From NCBI GenBank assembly GCA_964345635.1, contig CAYFRM010000085.1, forward strand, positions 1-16,500: a stretch of 16,500 nucleotides of DNA, read 5' to 3'. Source of the stretch: WVXT01 sp964345635 (GTDB taxonomy: Bacteria; UBA6262; WVXT01). The stretch's first letter is position 1, and every line of letters begins with the position of its first letter. The position numbers and the translations under genes were made by a program. Shown here piece after piece: positions 1-6,088 of the stretch. Under the pieces are notes generated by a model. It worked only from the letters and a program-made list of their open reading frames with translations, was not told where the DNA came from and did no database searches.

Positions 1-2
1 CT

Positions 3-1292
3 AAAAGCCTTGCCATTCCTGTGGGTAATGAGACGGCCGTAGTTTCAATTCTGGAAGGCGAATTGGAGAGAGGAATACCCGTATATTTTATAGATTATGA
101 GCCCTACTTTGCGCGGGAGGAACTCTACGGCACTCCCGAAGGTGCTTATGAGGATAATGCAGAGAGGTTCATTCTTTTTTCCCGGGCGCTACTGGAAGCG
201 GTTAAAGCAATAGGGTTTCAACCCGACGTGATTCACTGTAACGATTGGCAGACGGGCTTGATACCTGTCTACCTTAAGACATTGTATAAAAAAGACCCTT
301 TCTTCAAAAGAACGGCAACAGTTATGACTATTCATAATATCGCCTATCAAGGGACGTTCCCGGGGAAGGCTTTAGATCTGGCTGGCTTGAGCGAGGCAGA
401 ATTTACCCCCGACAGGCTGGAATTCTACGGGCAGGTTAATTTTCTTAAGGGAGGAATGGTCTACGCAGATGTATTGAACACCGTGAGCGTAACTTATAGC
501 AAGGAAATTCAGTCCTCACCCGAATTTGGCTACGGTTTGGAAGGAGTCCTTGCCCATCGCAGCCGGGACCTCTACGGCATACTCAATGGAATCGACTATG
601 ATGAATGGAATCCGGCAAAGGACCGATTCATCGCTGTCAACTATACTCTGGGGGAGATAGATAAAAAGAGGGAATGTAAGAAGGCACTGTTAAAAGAGAA
701 TAACCTGCCGGTTAACCTGGAACGGCCCCTGGCGGGAATCGTCTCCCGGCTTGCCCGGCAGAAGGGCCTGGATATTATAGGCGAGGCAATTGAGGAAATA
801 ATGGGTTTAGATTTATACTTTATTCTCCTGGGAACGGGCGAGGAAGAATACCACAAGCTTTTTTCCCGGATTGGCAAGCAGTACCCCGGAAAAGCGGCAA
901 TTCATATTACATTTGACAATGGGCTTGCTCACAGAATCTATGCCGGTTGTGACCTGTTCCTGATGCCTTCCCGCTATGAGCCGTGCGGATTGGGCCAGCT
1001 GATAAGTCTAGCGTATGGCACTGCTTCTATCGTCAATCCCACAGGGGGTCTGGCGGACACGATTGAAGAGTTTGAGCCGGATACAGGAAGAGGGAACGGC
1101 TTTCTACTTGGCGAATTTTCGGTTGCGGGACTGGTGGATGCGCTCAAAAAAGCGGTAACTGTTTACAGAAATAAGGAAGCCTGGCAAAAATTGGTAAATA
1201 ATATGATGCAGGCCAATTTCTCCTGGGCTGCCTCAATGAAGGAATATGTGAAGTTGTATCAAAAAGCGATAGATAAGAGAGGAGAAAATTAG
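3..1292 (+). CDS. glgA: Glycogen synthase (ADP-glucose type, GT5), 5' end cut by window
   Basis: Transfers glucosyl units from ADP-glucose (or UDP-glucose) to growing alpha-1,4-glucan in the cytoplasm. 429 residues are visible. GlgA is usually about 480, so roughly 50-60 N-terminal residues, including the KxGGLxDV nucleotide-sugar motif, lie upstream of the window. The reading frame is open from base 3; the GTG at 21 is internal, because the residues before it also fit the family. Counted from the first visible residue: HCNDWQT at 78-84, TIHNIAYQG at 109-117, NGIDYDEWNP at 195-204, SRLARQKG at 248-255 (the substrate-binding Arg/Lys motif), PSRYEPCGLGQ at 322-332 (the EX7E-type catalytic loop) and TGGLADT at 347-353. 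The residues before TGGL are Asn-Pro, where an Arg is common. No terminator is evident after the stop, and the next promoter starts 41 bases downstream. Family assignment is secure; donor specificity cannot be read from the sequence. Confidence 0.96.
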   Translation, partial: KSLAIPVGNETAVVSILEGELERGIPVYFIDYEPYFAREELYGTPEGAYEDNAERFILFSRALLEAVKAIGFQPDVIHCNDWQTGLIPVYLKTLYKKDPFFKRTATVMTIHNIAYQGTFPGKALDLAGLSEAEFTPDRLEFYGQVNFLKGGMVYADVLNTVSVTYSKEIQSSPEFGYGLEGVLAHRSRDLYGILNGIDYDEWNPAKDRFIAVNYTLGEIDKKRECKKALLKENNLPVNLERPLAGIVSRLARQKGLDIIGEAIEEIMGLDLYFILLGTGEEEYHKLFSRIGKQYPGKAAIHITFDNGLAHRIYAGCDLFLMPSRYEPCGLGQLISLAYGTASIVNPTGGLADTIEEFEPDTGRGNGFLLGEFSVAGLVDALKKAVTVYRNKEAWQKLVNNMMQANFSWAASMKEYVKLYQKAIDKRGEN

Positions 1293-1333
1293 CAGAATTC
1301 CCGGGTTCTCGACGTAAATGGTGAAAAAACAGG

Positions 1334-1362
1334 TTGACAAATTAAGCAAGTTGTGGTAAAAT
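1334..1362 (+). promoter_or_regulatory. Sigma-70-type promoter for the riboswitch transcript
   Basis: A consensus -35 TTGACA (1334-1339) and a -10 TAAAAT (1357-1362) are separated by exactly 17 bases. Transcription would start near 1369, about 13 bases before the P1 helix of the c-di-GMP aptamer, which is the expected arrangement for a riboswitch leader. Confidence 0.8.
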
Positions 1363-1381
1363 TTTATTGACGAGAATAAGT

Positions 1382-1475
1382 ATCGTCCGATAAAAGCAAC
1401 CCCCTGAAATACAGGGGGACGCAAAGCCTTAGAATCCCTTATCAGTCGGGGGATAGTCAGGTTGCCGAAGACGAT
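1382..1475 (+). promoter_or_regulatory. c-di-GMP-I (GEMM) riboswitch aptamer
   Basis: The hallmark GGACGCAAAGCC lies at 1417-1428. It is preceded by a 7-bp hairpin CCCCCTG-AAATA-CAGGGGG (1400-1418) and followed by a second arm (about 1426-1460: CCT...AATCCC / GGGGAT...AGG) and the 3' strand GGTTGCCGAAG (1460-1470). The outer P1 helix is ATCGTC (1382-1387) with GACGAT (1470-1475), a perfect 6-bp match. This order of elements is that of the GEMM-I class, which binds cyclic di-GMP. The tetraloop is AAATA-like rather than a clean GAAA, so the tertiary dock may be altered. The presumed target is the small exported protein starting at 1680. The aptamer is followed by a terminator; the predicted switching is described under findings. 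Confidence 0.9.
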
Positions 1476-1487
1476 GAAGATTTTCAA

Positions 1488-1549
1488 AGCCGAGTTGCTG
1501 AAGAGAAACAAATTTAGAGTGTTTTAGGCTTCTGGCAACTCGGCTTTTT
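1488..1549 (+). terminator. Intrinsic terminator of the c-di-GMP riboswitch (expression platform)
   Basis: AGCCGAGTTGC (1488-1498) pairs perfectly with GCAACTCGGCT (1535-1545) and is extended across a small internal loop by GAAG (1500-1503) with CTTC (1529-1532). A run of five T follows at 1545-1549. The 3' arm CTTCTGGCAAC (1529-1539) can instead pair with the aptamer strand GTTGCCGAAG (1461-1470), so terminator and aptamer share a pairing partner. The hairpin lies about 130 bases before the next start codon, so it decides read-through into the gene at 1680. Confidence 0.88.
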
Positions 1550-1617
1550 CTTTTATGCTTTTGACCAAAATGATAACCTTTGTGGAAGGGGTGACAGAGA
1601 GCGAAGCGAACGCAATC

Positions 1618-1643
1618 AGGGGAAACCTTTTGAGGTTTCCCCT
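1618..1643 (+). other. Perfect 10-bp hairpin in the leader of the gene at 1680
   Basis: AGGGGAAACC (1618-1627) and GGTTTCCCCT (1634-1643) form an uninterrupted stem around a 6-base loop TTTTGA. No T-run follows, so it is not a typical intrinsic terminator. It lies between the riboswitch terminator and the ribosome binding site, and may stabilise or process the read-through mRNA. The rest of the 1293-1679 gap holds the promoter, aptamer and terminator and no gene. Confidence 0.55.
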
Positions 1644-1679
1644 ATTGAGCACAGGCTGATTCACTAGAGGGGGTGTGAG

Positions 1680-2246
1680 ATGCAAGATAGAAAGAAATTG
1701 TTTCTGATTATTTTCCTGGGATTGGTGATGATTATTGTGATTATCAGTAATTCTCTACTAGGGGAAGACGTGCGCTACGGCAAGCATCAAGGGGAGCTTA
1801 AGAATCTAAGCATAAAAGTGGTTTACACCAACCCCTATTTTTATACGCCCGAGGGCTTGGCCGGTTATTATATTGGCATGCCGATGACCTACGAAGTGCA
1901 TATAACGAATAATAGCCGTCGCAATTATAAGCATCTGGACGTAACGGCAATTCAGGAATATTATGAATCAGGCACGTGTAACCGCACCTGGTATCCACAT
2001 CCCCAGTATGTTACCTATGTAAAAGGTGAGCCGTTGCCTGGTTTCAGCGAGCAGGTCTGGCGGAATATCTCACTGGGAGCAAATCAGAAAATCGTCCTAT
2101 CGGCCAGGTATAATGTTCCCCTGGCCGTTTGTGATGGACTTGACCAGACGCACGTAATTATTCAGCATACCAACAGAGGAAGAGTGGAAGCGGCCATAAT
2201 GTATTATGAGCCAGAGTGCGGCGTATTCTGTCCGCCTCCCAAATGA
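1680..2246 (+). CDS. Membrane-anchored exported protein of unknown function, downstream of the c-di-GMP riboswitch
   Basis: 188 residues that I do not recognise. Residues 6-28 form one hydrophobic segment after a short KKL-type positive start, so this is either an uncleaved anchor or a signal peptide; no lipobox cysteine is evident. The remainder is rich in Tyr, Thr, Asn and Val and reads as a beta-sandwich-like extracytoplasmic domain (MTYEVHITNNS near 69-79 resembles the opening strand of Ig-like or DUF11-type domains). Four cysteines (SGTCNRT, LAVCDGL and the C-terminal PECGVFCPPP) suggest disulfides outside the cytoplasm. The ATG follows a GAGGGGG-type Shine-Dalgarno about 7 bases upstream. 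The gene stands alone between a regulated terminator upstream and a strong terminator at 2305, so it is the sole obvious target of the c-di-GMP switch. A role in surface attachment, pili or matrix is an inference from that regulation only. Confidence 0.8.
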   Translation: MQDRKKLFLIIFLGLVMIIVIISNSLLGEDVRYGKHQGELKNLSIKVVYTNPYFYTPEGLAGYYIGMPMTYEVHITNNSRRNYKHLDVTAIQEYYESGTCNRTWYPHPQYVTYVKGEPLPGFSEQVWRNISLGANQKIVLSARYNVPLAVCDGLDQTHVIIQHTNRGRVEAAIMYYEPECGVFCPPPK

Positions 2247-2304
2247 GCCTCAAAAGCGACATTCGAGTTTGCAGGTTTAAAATTTAGTATATATATATTT
2301 TGTT

Positions 2305-2343
2305 AAATAGACCTTTGCGGGGGAAGCTTAGGTCTATTTTTTT
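2305..2343 (+). terminator. Intrinsic terminator after the riboswitch target gene
   Basis: AAATAGACCT (2305-2314) pairs perfectly with AGGTCTATTT (2330-2339) around a G-rich loop, and the T-run continues to 2343. It closes the riboswitch-controlled transcript as a single-gene unit. Confidence 0.82.
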
Positions 2344-2344
2344 A

Positions 2345-2373
2345 TTGTAATTTGGGGTGAAATGGTGTAGAAT
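2345..2373 (+). promoter_or_regulatory. Candidate promoter for the DUF5693 gene
   Basis: TTGTAA (2345-2350), a 17-base spacer and TAGAAT (2368-2373) make a fair sigma-70 match directly after the preceding terminator. The leader to the ATG at 2412 would be about 32 bases. It is weaker than the other promoters in the window. Confidence 0.5.
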
Positions 2374-2411
2374 CTAACAAATACAAAGATTATCTTAGTA
2401 TTTTTTAGACG

Positions 2412-4451
2412 ATGAAAAATAAAATCTTAATTATTGCTCTGTGTTTATCAATAGTTTCTTCCATTTTGGTCTCGATAATTCGCTGGGGGGCGGAAGTCGG
2501 TAACCGCCGGGTGGAGATTGCTTGCGATTACGGCGAACTTTCCCGGCTTTGCCGGCAATGGAGATATGACATTGATACCTTTTTGCGGGAGTTGAAAGGA
2601 GCTGGCGTTAATTCTATAGCCATTGAAGAGGAGACCCTGGAGACGCTATCTTCCGAGGGCAGGCTGACTTTGATAACAGGAGAGGAGATAAGGAGGTTCC
2701 GGTATTTGGCCCCGCCGCAATCTATTTTGCTTAAAGGTTTAACCAATGGGGACGGAGATAAATATCATTTCATTGTAATCAAAGATTTTGCTCTGGGTGA
2801 AAAAATAGAGAGAATTTTGACTGACAAGCTGGGCAGAAAAAGAGTCGACAGAAGGGAAGGAAAATCTCCGACGGTCCTGAGTGTTTACGGAATGGAAGAA
2901 GCAGAGATTGGCCAGCTGGGTGTAGGTTTTTCCGAAGACAAAATAGAAAAGATAACCCGTTGCGGATTGAAAGGTATTCTGCTTCTAACTGATGGCCCGT
3001 TTATTAGTGAAGCTTCTATACAGACTCTATTTTCCACTATTGGCGAGGGGAAAAACATATCAACAGTCATCTTTTCCGGAGATAGTATCTTGGGCTACCC
3101 CAAATTGTTAGATTCAGTGAGAAGACAATTGGATATGGCGGGGGTTAACCTGGGTATCGTCGAGTTTCTGCACCAGCAGGGCCGGGAGTTGATAACTAAA
3201 AACCTGTATCAGAAAATAATCAGAGTACACTCTATTTCAGCGGAAGAGATTGTTGCTATGCAACAGGGTGGTAGGCGGGAGATTTCCCGATTGATTGCCC
3301 GTTTCCTGAGAGCGGTAAAGGAAAGGAACGTTAGATTGCTCTATATTCGATTGCCTTTCCTTGCGGGAAATGGCGAAAATCTACGGGTTCAACCGCATCT
3401 CGATTACATTAGAGAAATCAAGGCGGCTGTTACGGGGAGTAACTTCCAGAGCGATTTCTCTGAACCATTCAAGTCCCTGCCAGCTTCTCTCAACTTGCTT
3501 CGCCTGCCCATCTTTCTGGTGGCGTTAATGCTTCTCCTGCGGTTGATTTCTCTATATAAATCTGTTTCTTCAAGTTTTTACTATTCCTATCTATTCGCTA
3601 TTCTGGCATTGATAGTTTTTTTCTGGCAAGATACGCTTTTCGTTCAGATAGTTGCCCTGCTTGCGGCTCTCTCTTTTCCTCTTTTGGCGCTAAGTTTCGG
3701 ATTGCTCCTTCCTGAAGCGTCAATAGCGGTAACTTATGATAAAGCAAAGATCCTGCAAACCATCCGGCTTTTCCTTAAAGTAACCGTTACTACTATATTT
3801 GGCGGACTTCTGATTGCCTGTCTTTTGACTCGTTTAGACTTTATGTTAAGAGTTCACCAGTTTAGAGGGGTGAAAGTTTCTTTTATCCTACCCCTGATAA
3901 TCGGATTATTACTTTTGCCTGGACGGGGGGAACAATCTCTCAAAGAAAAAGGGTTAGTCCGTTTTTGTGCAAACAGAGTATCGGAATTTCTATCCCGAAA
4001 AGTAGAATTTAGACACCTGTTTATACTTTCCCTCTTGGTTCTTGGGGGAGCTGTGCTTCTCCTGAGGAGCGGAAATTATCCCGGACCTTTTCTCTGGGAA
4101 ATAGAAAGCCGGGTAAGAGAAATTCTGGAAAAATTACTTGTCGTTCGCCCCAGAATAAAAGAGTTCTTTATCGGGCATCCCCTGATGATTCTGGGAATAT
4201 ACCTGTATTTGAAAGGCAAGTCTGAAAAAAGAGAAGATCCGGGGCTAAAATTGAAAAATTGGCAAGCGTTCGTTATTTTCGGTCTGATCGGGCAGGTCTC
4301 CATAATTAATAGTTTTTGCCATGCCCATACGCCATTGGCTGTCTCCTTATTCAGGACAATAAATGGCATATGGTTGGGGATAATAATAGGCGTCTTATTG
4401 ATCACTTTTTTGCGAAGAAGCATAGGGAAAAGACTCAGGGAAAAAAGATAG
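2412..4451 (+). CDS. DUF5693 family polytopic membrane protein (CsaB-linked)
   Basis: 679 residues. An N-terminal membrane segment (about 4-24) is followed by an extracytoplasmic domain (about 25-360) and then by eight or so C-terminal membrane helices from residue 362 on. The middle domain carries features I associate with DUF5693: GIVEFLHQQG (248-257), a RVHSIS motif (271-276) and ERNVRLLYIR (304-313). DUF5693 genes commonly sit beside csaB, as here, so a part in making or exporting the polymer that CsaB pyruvylates is likely; no biochemical role is established that I know of. There is no clear Shine-Dalgarno before the ATG, but this start gives the expected signal/anchor. Odd feature: the last codons (REKR and the TAG stop) fall inside the left inverted end of a repeat element (4436-4470), so the natural C-terminus may have been replaced. 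Confidence 0.85.
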   Translation: MKNKILIIALCLSIVSSILVSIIRWGAEVGNRRVEIACDYGELSRLCRQWRYDIDTFLRELKGAGVNSIAIEEETLETLSSEGRLTLITGEEIRRFRYLAPPQSILLKGLTNGDGDKYHFIVIKDFALGEKIERILTDKLGRKRVDRREGKSPTVLSVYGMEEAEIGQLGVGFSEDKIEKITRCGLKGILLLTDGPFISEASIQTLFSTIGEGKNISTVIFSGDSILGYPKLLDSVRRQLDMAGVNLGIVEFLHQQGRELITKNLYQKIIRVHSISAEEIVAMQQGGRREISRLIARFLRAVKERNVRLLYIRLPFLAGNGENLRVQPHLDYIREIKAAVTGSNFQSDFSEPFKSLPASLNLLRLPIFLVALMLLLRLISLYKSVSSSFYYSYLFAILALIVFFWQDTLFVQIVALLAALSFPLLALSFGLLLPEASIAVTYDKAKILQTIRLFLKVTVTTIFGGLLIACLLTRLDFMLRVHQFRGVKVSFILPLIIGLLLLPGRGEQSLKEKGLVRFCANRVSEFLSRKVEFRHLFILSLLVLGGAVLLLRSGNYPGPFLWEIESRVREILEKLLVVRPRIKEFFIGHPLMILGIYLYLKGKSEKREDPGLKLKNWQAFVIFGLIGQVSIINSFCHAHTPLAVSLFRTINGIWLGIIIGVLLITFLRRSIGKRLREKR

Positions 4452-4494
4452 TTCGTTCATCATTGAGGAAGATATGCTCGGGATTTGGTTCGCT

Positions 4495-4598
4495 CGTGCC
4501 GTTAGAACAAGAGGTCCTTCTGGGACAAGGGTAATACGGCTAGAGAAATAGCATACCGTTGTTAAATGAGGAGAAAGGCTAAGAGTTCTAACGGTACG
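4495..4598 (+). ncRNA. Candidate structured RNA or cruciform inside the repeat element
   Basis: CGTGCCGTTAGAAC (4495-4508) pairs with GTTCTAACGGTACG (4585-4598) over 14 bp with a single G-U. Inside are a short hairpin GTCC-TTCTG-GGAC and a longer arm in which TAA..ACGG pairs with CCGT..TTA and is capped by CTA-GAGAAA-TAG. The fold is a three-way junction with purine-rich joining segments (GAGGAGAAAGG). A TTTTTT run follows at 4608-4613. I do not recognise the family; transcription is unproven, and the strand is chosen only from the T-run. Confidence 0.35.
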
Positions 4599-4639
4599 CG
4601 CTGACAATTTTTTGCTCTCCGAGCACCGCCAAAAATTTC

Positions 4640-4704
4640 TGTAGCTGCAGAGCGATAGCTCTGCTCAAATAAATATTAAGCAAAGCTTGCGCTTTGCGGC
4701 TACA
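4640..4704. repeat. REPIN-like inverted pair of REP palindromes
   Basis: The outer ends TGTAGC and GCTACA pair with each other. Between them are two hairpins, GCAGAGC-GATA-GCTCTGC and GCAAAGC-TTGC-GCTTTGC, separated by an AT-rich spacer. In reverse complement this has the same order as the copies at 8552-8609 and 8616-8699. The left 26 bases are identical to 12975-13000. No gene is encoded. Confidence 0.85.
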
Positions 4705-4867
4705 ATCTTCGATTTTTGGCTAAAAATTCTAATGCTCGCTCCACCAAATTCCTCGCATTAACATAATTTGTTGTCCTTGTTTTTTGGCGTTAATAAATTC
4801 CTTAATGATGAACAAACTATCTTTTTTCCCTGGCCAGGCAGACGCGTCAGGGTGAAGTGATTGGAAG

Positions 4868-5974
4868 ATGATGAAAAGAATTCTGGTGGCTGGCTATTAT
4901 GGTTTCGACAATGGCGGCGATGAGTTGATTCTCTTCTCTTTGCTGGAACAACTTAAGAAACTCGATAGAAGATTAGAGGTTACTGTCCTTTCCGGAAATC
5001 CGTGGAAAACCAGCAAAAGCTACAAAGTAAGAGCAATAGATCGCGGGAACCCTTTAAGTGTAGCCGCGGCAGTTTTTTACACAGATTTATTAGTTTTTGG
5101 CGGAGGAGGGCTTTTACAGGACCTTACCGGGATCTGGAGCATCTATTACTACCTGGGATTGATTCTACTGGGTAAACTCTTTTTCAAGAAGGTCCTTCTC
5201 CTCTCCCAGGGCGTGGGACCAATCAGAAGGTCAATTAGTAGAAGGGTTGCGGGAATGGTACTTGGGCTTGTGGATTTAATCACTGTCCGTGACGAATTAT
5301 CAAAATTTGAGCTGGGAAAACTGAACAGGAATCTTTCAGTTTCTGTTGTCCCTGACCCGGTATTCAGTCTGAACCGATTCGCGCTCAGAAAAGGGGTATC
5401 TGTCAATGAGCGGCCTGCCATCGGAGTCTGTCTCCAGGGAGGAGAAAGGGATGAGAGATTTGTAGAGGTGGTCAGGGAGATATGTGACGAGCTGGTAAGA
5501 AGGATTGAACCGAAAATTATCTTTATACCTTTTCATAAAGGGGAGGATTTGAAGATAAGTGAAGATATGGTTACAGAGGGCAGGAATGATTACCGGTTGT
5601 TTCTCTGGCAAAACGTTCGGGACCTGTTTGAGATTTATGATAAGATAGACTTTATACTGGGGATGCGGCTCCATTCCGTCATTTTGGCCTGCCTTTTGAG
5701 GAAGCCTTTCGTGGCTATCTCTTTACCCAGGGCTCATAATCTCTACGATCCCAAAGTAAAGGGCTTCCTGGAGCTATTGAGTCAGGAAGCGATGGATATG
5801 GAGGCTCCGGCTGTTCAAATAGCGGGAAGGGTGAACGAAATTTTGACAAATTGCCAGAAGTTCCTTGAACAACTTTCTACCGGAGTGGCAAGATTGCAGG
5901 AAAGCTCCGGGAAAAATATGGAGATGGTCGATAACCTGTTACGAAATGTAGAAAATCGTGCTTGCCTGACTTGA
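4868..5974 (+). CDS. csaB: Polysaccharide pyruvyl transferase CsaB
   Basis: Adds a ketal-linked pyruvate from phosphoenolpyruvate to a cell-wall-associated polysaccharide, the ligand that SLH-domain proteins bind. 368 residues, normal for CsaB. Visible signatures: the N-terminal Rossmann-like GYYGFDNGGDE (9-19), FGGGG (77-81), SQGVGP (113-118), VRDE (140-143), VPDPVF (161-166), and in the second lobe GVCLQGG (186-192) and GMRLHSVI (265-272), the conserved Arg-His segment of pyruvyl transferases. The start is one of two consecutive ATGs (4868 or 4871) with only a weak upstream GGAAG, so the exact first residue is uncertain. The DUF5693 gene directly upstream supports the assignment, although a 397-bp element now separates the two. 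No terminator follows; a promoter for ctpA begins 6 bases after the stop. Confidence 0.92.
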   Translation: MMKRILVAGYYGFDNGGDELILFSLLEQLKKLDRRLEVTVLSGNPWKTSKSYKVRAIDRGNPLSVAAAVFYTDLLVFGGGGLLQDLTGIWSIYYYLGLILLGKLFFKKVLLLSQGVGPIRRSISRRVAGMVLGLVDLITVRDELSKFELGKLNRNLSVSVVPDPVFSLNRFALRKGVSVNERPAIGVCLQGGERDERFVEVVREICDELVRRIEPKIIFIPFHKGEDLKISEDMVTEGRNDYRLFLWQNVRDLFEIYDKIDFILGMRLHSVILACLLRKPFVAISLPRAHNLYDPKVKGFLELLSQEAMDMEAPAVQIAGRVNEILTNCQKFLEQLSTGVARLQESSGKNMEMVDNLLRNVENRACLT

Positions 5975-5980
5975 TAGTGC

Positions 5981-6009
5981 TTTACAATTATCGCGGTTTT
6001 TAGTATACT
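5981..6009 (+). promoter_or_regulatory. Sigma-70-type promoter for ctpA
   Basis: TTTACA (5981-5986), a 17-base spacer and TATACT (6004-6009), starting just after the csaB stop. Transcription would begin about 70 bases before the ctpA start codon, so ctpA and the deacetylase gene can be expressed independently of csaB. Confidence 0.7.
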
Positions 6010-6088
6010 ATCGAAAAGTAATCTGATAAGTAACAAACGGTCCGGCAATTCAGAGAGAATATGTTGGATTCACATGGAGGAGGATAAA

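Larger units (their letters stand above)
4436..4832. mobile_element. 397-bp MITE-like element with 35-bp imperfect terminal inverted repeats
   Basis: The left end 4436-4470 (starting CAGGGAAAAAAGATAGTT) matches the reverse complement of 4798-4832 at 33 of 35 bases. It encloses a stretch without any credible gene: a long-stem foldable core (4495-4598), a REP-type palindrome pair (4640-4704) and a right inner sequence (4782-4825) whose reverse complement recurs at 12894-12937 (37 of 44 identical, no gaps). I see no transposase and no convincing target-site duplication. A weak promoter-like pair, TTGTCC (4771) and TAAATT (4794), lies inside the right end and could serve csaB. This element accounts for nearly the whole 4452-4867 gap. 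It may be a non-autonomous transposon or a composite of nested repeats. Confidence 0.65.

Noticed and set aside
1293..1333. Terminator for glgA around CCCGGG
   Set aside because: There is only a small palindrome without a stable stem and without a T-run.
4316..4534. Short ORF overlapping the end of DUF5693 and entering the repeat element
   Set aside because: It is in a different frame of a real gene, has no ribosome site, and its codons follow the repeat rather than a protein pattern.
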